Below, piece by piece: positions 6,252 through 7,298 of a stretch of DNA of 7,298 bases. The notes below the pieces were generated by a model, which was not told the origin of the DNA, did no database searches, and worked only from the letters and a program-made list of their open reading frames with translations. This DNA comes from an uncultured Actinomycetes bacterium (GTDB lineage: Bacteria > Actinomycetota > Thermoleophilia > Solirubrobacterales > Solirubrobacteraceae): the NCBI GenBank assembly GCA_937888775.1, contig CALAQT010000345.1, forward strand, positions 1-7,298, given 5' to 3'. How positions within the stretch are numbered: the first letter of the stretch is position 1; the number at the start of each line of letters is the position of its first letter. The position numbers and the translations under genes were made by a program.

Positions 6252-6412
6252 CGTCCACCCCCCGTGATCGTGACCTGGCAGGGTGCGCTCAGGTGCCGTC
6301 GTCCCTGTCGCCAGGTCAGCGTCAGCGTGTACGGCGCCGGGCCGAGCGGACGGATTGCTGTTAGCGCGCGCAACCGGTCGAGATCGAATGTTGCGCTGAA
6401 CATGGCGCTCAT
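6248..6412 (-). CDS. small hypothetical protein, translationally coupled to the nitrilase
   Basis: 54 residues starting MSAMFSATFDLDRLRALTAI, then a strand-rich tail (PYTLTLTW, CQVTITGGG). I do not recognise the family. Its TGA (6250-6248) overlaps the GTG start of the nitrilase at 6251 in the arrangement GTGA, which usually means translational coupling and is the best argument that it is translated. ATG 6412 is taken as start; GAGGA lies about 12 nt upstream, somewhat far, and a second ATG at 6403 is possible. An in-frame ATG at 6454 would add 14 residues without a better site. No signal peptide or membrane helix is seen. It could instead be the tail of a lost larger gene. Confidence 0.4.
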   Translation of the reverse strand: MSAMFSATFDLDRLRALTAIRPLGPAPYTLTLTWRQGRRHLSAPCQVTITGGGR

Positions 6413-6478
6413 GGCCCGCTCGTTTCCTCGGTCGTGTCTGACATGCGCCGCCAATGCTCGCTACCGACCGTCCGCACA

Positions 6479-6500
6479 GCGTCAAACGAGCGTCAAACGG
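6479..6500 (+). repeat. 11-bp tandem direct repeat, candidate operator
   Basis: GCGTCAAACGA is followed at once by GCGTCAAACGG: 10 of 11 bases agree. An 11-bp period places both copies on the same face of the helix, the layout used by OmpR/PhoB-type response regulators. It sits 67 nt upstream of the small frame at 6412, and on the minus strand each copy contains TTTGACG. The regulator is not identifiable here. Confidence 0.4.
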
Positions 6501-6524
6501 TGCGGCGGTACGTCTTTGATGTCG

Positions 6525-6538
6525 CAGGCGCGCGCCTG
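6525..6538. repeat. 14-bp perfect palindrome
   Basis: CAGGCGCGCGCCTG equals its own reverse complement. It lies in the non-coding divergent region, 25 bp from the tandem repeat. It could be an operator for a dimeric repressor; the GC-rich background makes such palindromes less surprising than in average DNA. Confidence 0.35.
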
Positions 6539-6741
6539 TAGGGGCGCTCGAGGTCGAGCTAAACGGGCGCTGATCGAGTCGCCAGCGTCGCAGTGCGCGT
6601 GCGGGGAGTTCGTACGTCGCGCTCGCCCTGACGACGGGAGCCGTAGAAGCGCAAATGCCGAGGATCGAGCTCGTCGCGACCAAGTTGGACGACGGTCGGG
6701 AGCGGCCACCGGGGAAGCCCGGCCCGCGACACAATGCCAGC

Positions 6742-7207
6742 ATGTCTGAGCTGCCCAGCTTCGCCGAGCTGGCGACTGCGCCGCAGACGCCCTTGGACTT
6801 GCTGGCGCTCGCGCTCGCAGCGGAATTTCGAGACGTCGACGCCGTCGGGGCGATCGCAACGCTGGCCGTTCTGGGCGCGGAGCTCCCGTGCGAAGCCGAA
6901 CGCACTAACGGGACCCCCGGACGAGCTGGCGCGCGCGTGCGCTCAGCTGTTGGGCGTCTCACACGGGTTGGCGGGCAATCAAGAGCACTACGACCACCCC
7001 GACAACTCGATGTTCGACGTAGTGATCTCGAGGCGTCGCGGCCTACCGATTCTCATATTCGTGGTGTACATCGAAGTTGCTCGCGGAGCCGGAATCCCGC
7101 TCGCCGGCGCCGGATTGCCGGGCCACTTCGTAGTCGCCCACTTCGCAACCGATCTGCCTGACACCCTCCAAGCGAAATTCCGAGCCCTACGCGCGCGGCT
7201 CAACTGA
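6742..7207 (+). pseudogene. SirB1/transglutaminase-like gene, frameshifted and C-terminally truncated
   Basis: From ATG 6742 the protein reads MSELPSFAELATAPQTPLDL, LALALAAEFRDVDAVGAIAT and so on to AERTNG; then the frame is lost. In the +1 frame from about 6914 it resumes PDELARACAQLLGVSHGLAG, NQEHYDHPDNSMFDVVISRR and RGLPILIFVVYIEVARGAGI ending LAGAGLPGHFVVAHF. This is the SirB1-type transglutaminase-like domain (RRxGxPI, GLPGHF). Removing one C from the CCCCC run at 6914-6918 gives a continuous ERTNGTPDELARA. After about 7145 the family pattern stops: the tail TDLPDTLQAKFRALRARLN ends at 7207, about 155 codons in all against roughly 270 in usual members. So there are two lesions. No Shine-Dalgarno precedes the ATG; CACAAT 6 nt upstream suggests a leaderless start. 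The molecular role of the family is poorly known. Confidence 0.82.
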
Positions 7208-7298
7208 CTGCTCACCCACCGCGACGCGCCTTGTGTCGTCGCCGGGATTGTCCGAGGAACTGTGTAGGCACGAGCGAAAGAGATCGCTATGCCTAGGA
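7208..7298 (+). other. right-edge segment, possible start of a next gene
   Basis: A weak stem GCGACG (7221-7226) / CGTCGC (7237-7242) with a 10-nt loop could end the preceding transcript. At 7289 an ATG with AAAGAG 6 nt upstream opens a frame that leaves the window after three codons (MPR). Too little is present to identify it. Confidence 0.25.

Larger units (their letters stand above)
6413..6741. promoter_or_regulatory. divergent intergenic region with repeats and palindromes
   Basis: 329 bp lie between the leftward nitrilase/cupin operon and the rightward SirB1-like gene. No gene is supported on either strand. It holds a tandem 11-bp repeat (6479-6500), a 14-bp palindrome (6525-6538) and the inverted repeat GCTCGA-GG-TCGAGC (6546-6559). 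Rightward, CACAAT ends 6 nt before ATG 6742, where a leaderless -10 would be. Leftward, TTGACG within each repeat could be a -35, but no good -10 follows at 16-18 nt. Confidence 0.45.

Noticed and set aside
6540..6660. A tRNA or other structured RNA in the divergent region
   Set aside because: I could not fold a cloverleaf or find a proper T-arm; the inverted repeats are short and GC-driven.
1..7298. A defence system, prophage, CRISPR array or biosynthetic cluster
   Set aside because: No nuclease, helicase, reverse transcriptase, integrase, spaced repeats or modular synthase is present; the ABC-F protein alone does not make a resistance island.

Overview
The window is high-GC DNA with GC-rich third codon positions. 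It carries ordinary chromosomal bacterial genes, none of which looks phage- or plasmid-specific. Protein style points to an actinobacterium, perhaps a soil lineage such as Thermoleophilia (inference from recalled family resemblance, not proven). Four genes look intact: a P1-family (DmpA/NylC-type) peptidase, an ABC-F ATPase, a shikimate dehydrogenase-like protein of the Haemophilus HI0607 type, and a small cupin protein.

Layout, left to right. Positions 78-375 (+) hold an alpha/beta-hydrolase fragment with the nucleophile elbow but no C-terminal half. The P1 peptidase (535-1542, +) follows. A gap of about 340 bp contains at most a weak trace of a transposase. The ABC-F gene (1882-3522, -) ends in a hairpin at its stop codon. 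It is divergent from the shikimate dehydrogenase-like gene (3668-4486, +). A 212-bp gap holds a perfect DnaA-box-like 9-mer. Next come two genes facing each other that share the same DNA: a coiled-coil/winged-helix-type protein (4699-5031, +) and a short frame with an excellent ribosome binding site (5048 leftward, -). They look like two genes whose 3' ends were lost in one deletion. Leftward-reading upstream of these are the cupin (5078-5440), a broken nitrilase (5515-6251) and a 54-codon frame overlapping the nitrilase start by GTGA. These form a probable minus-strand operon. A 329-bp divergent intergenic region carries an 11-bp tandem repeat, a 14-bp palindrome and an inverted repeat. Finally a frameshifted, shortened SirB1/transglutaminase-like gene (6742-7207, +) and perhaps the first codons of another gene lie at the right edge.

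The striking property is gene decay. Four loci (hydrolase, nitrilase, SirB1-like gene, and the convergent pair near 4950) show truncation, internal deletion or frameshift, while the genes between them look intact. Both clear frameshifts fall in short C/G runs, so base-level sequence error must be excluded for those two; the large deletions cannot be explained that way. I see no CRISPR array, no tRNA or rRNA, no complete mobile element, and nothing I can defend as a new molecular system.
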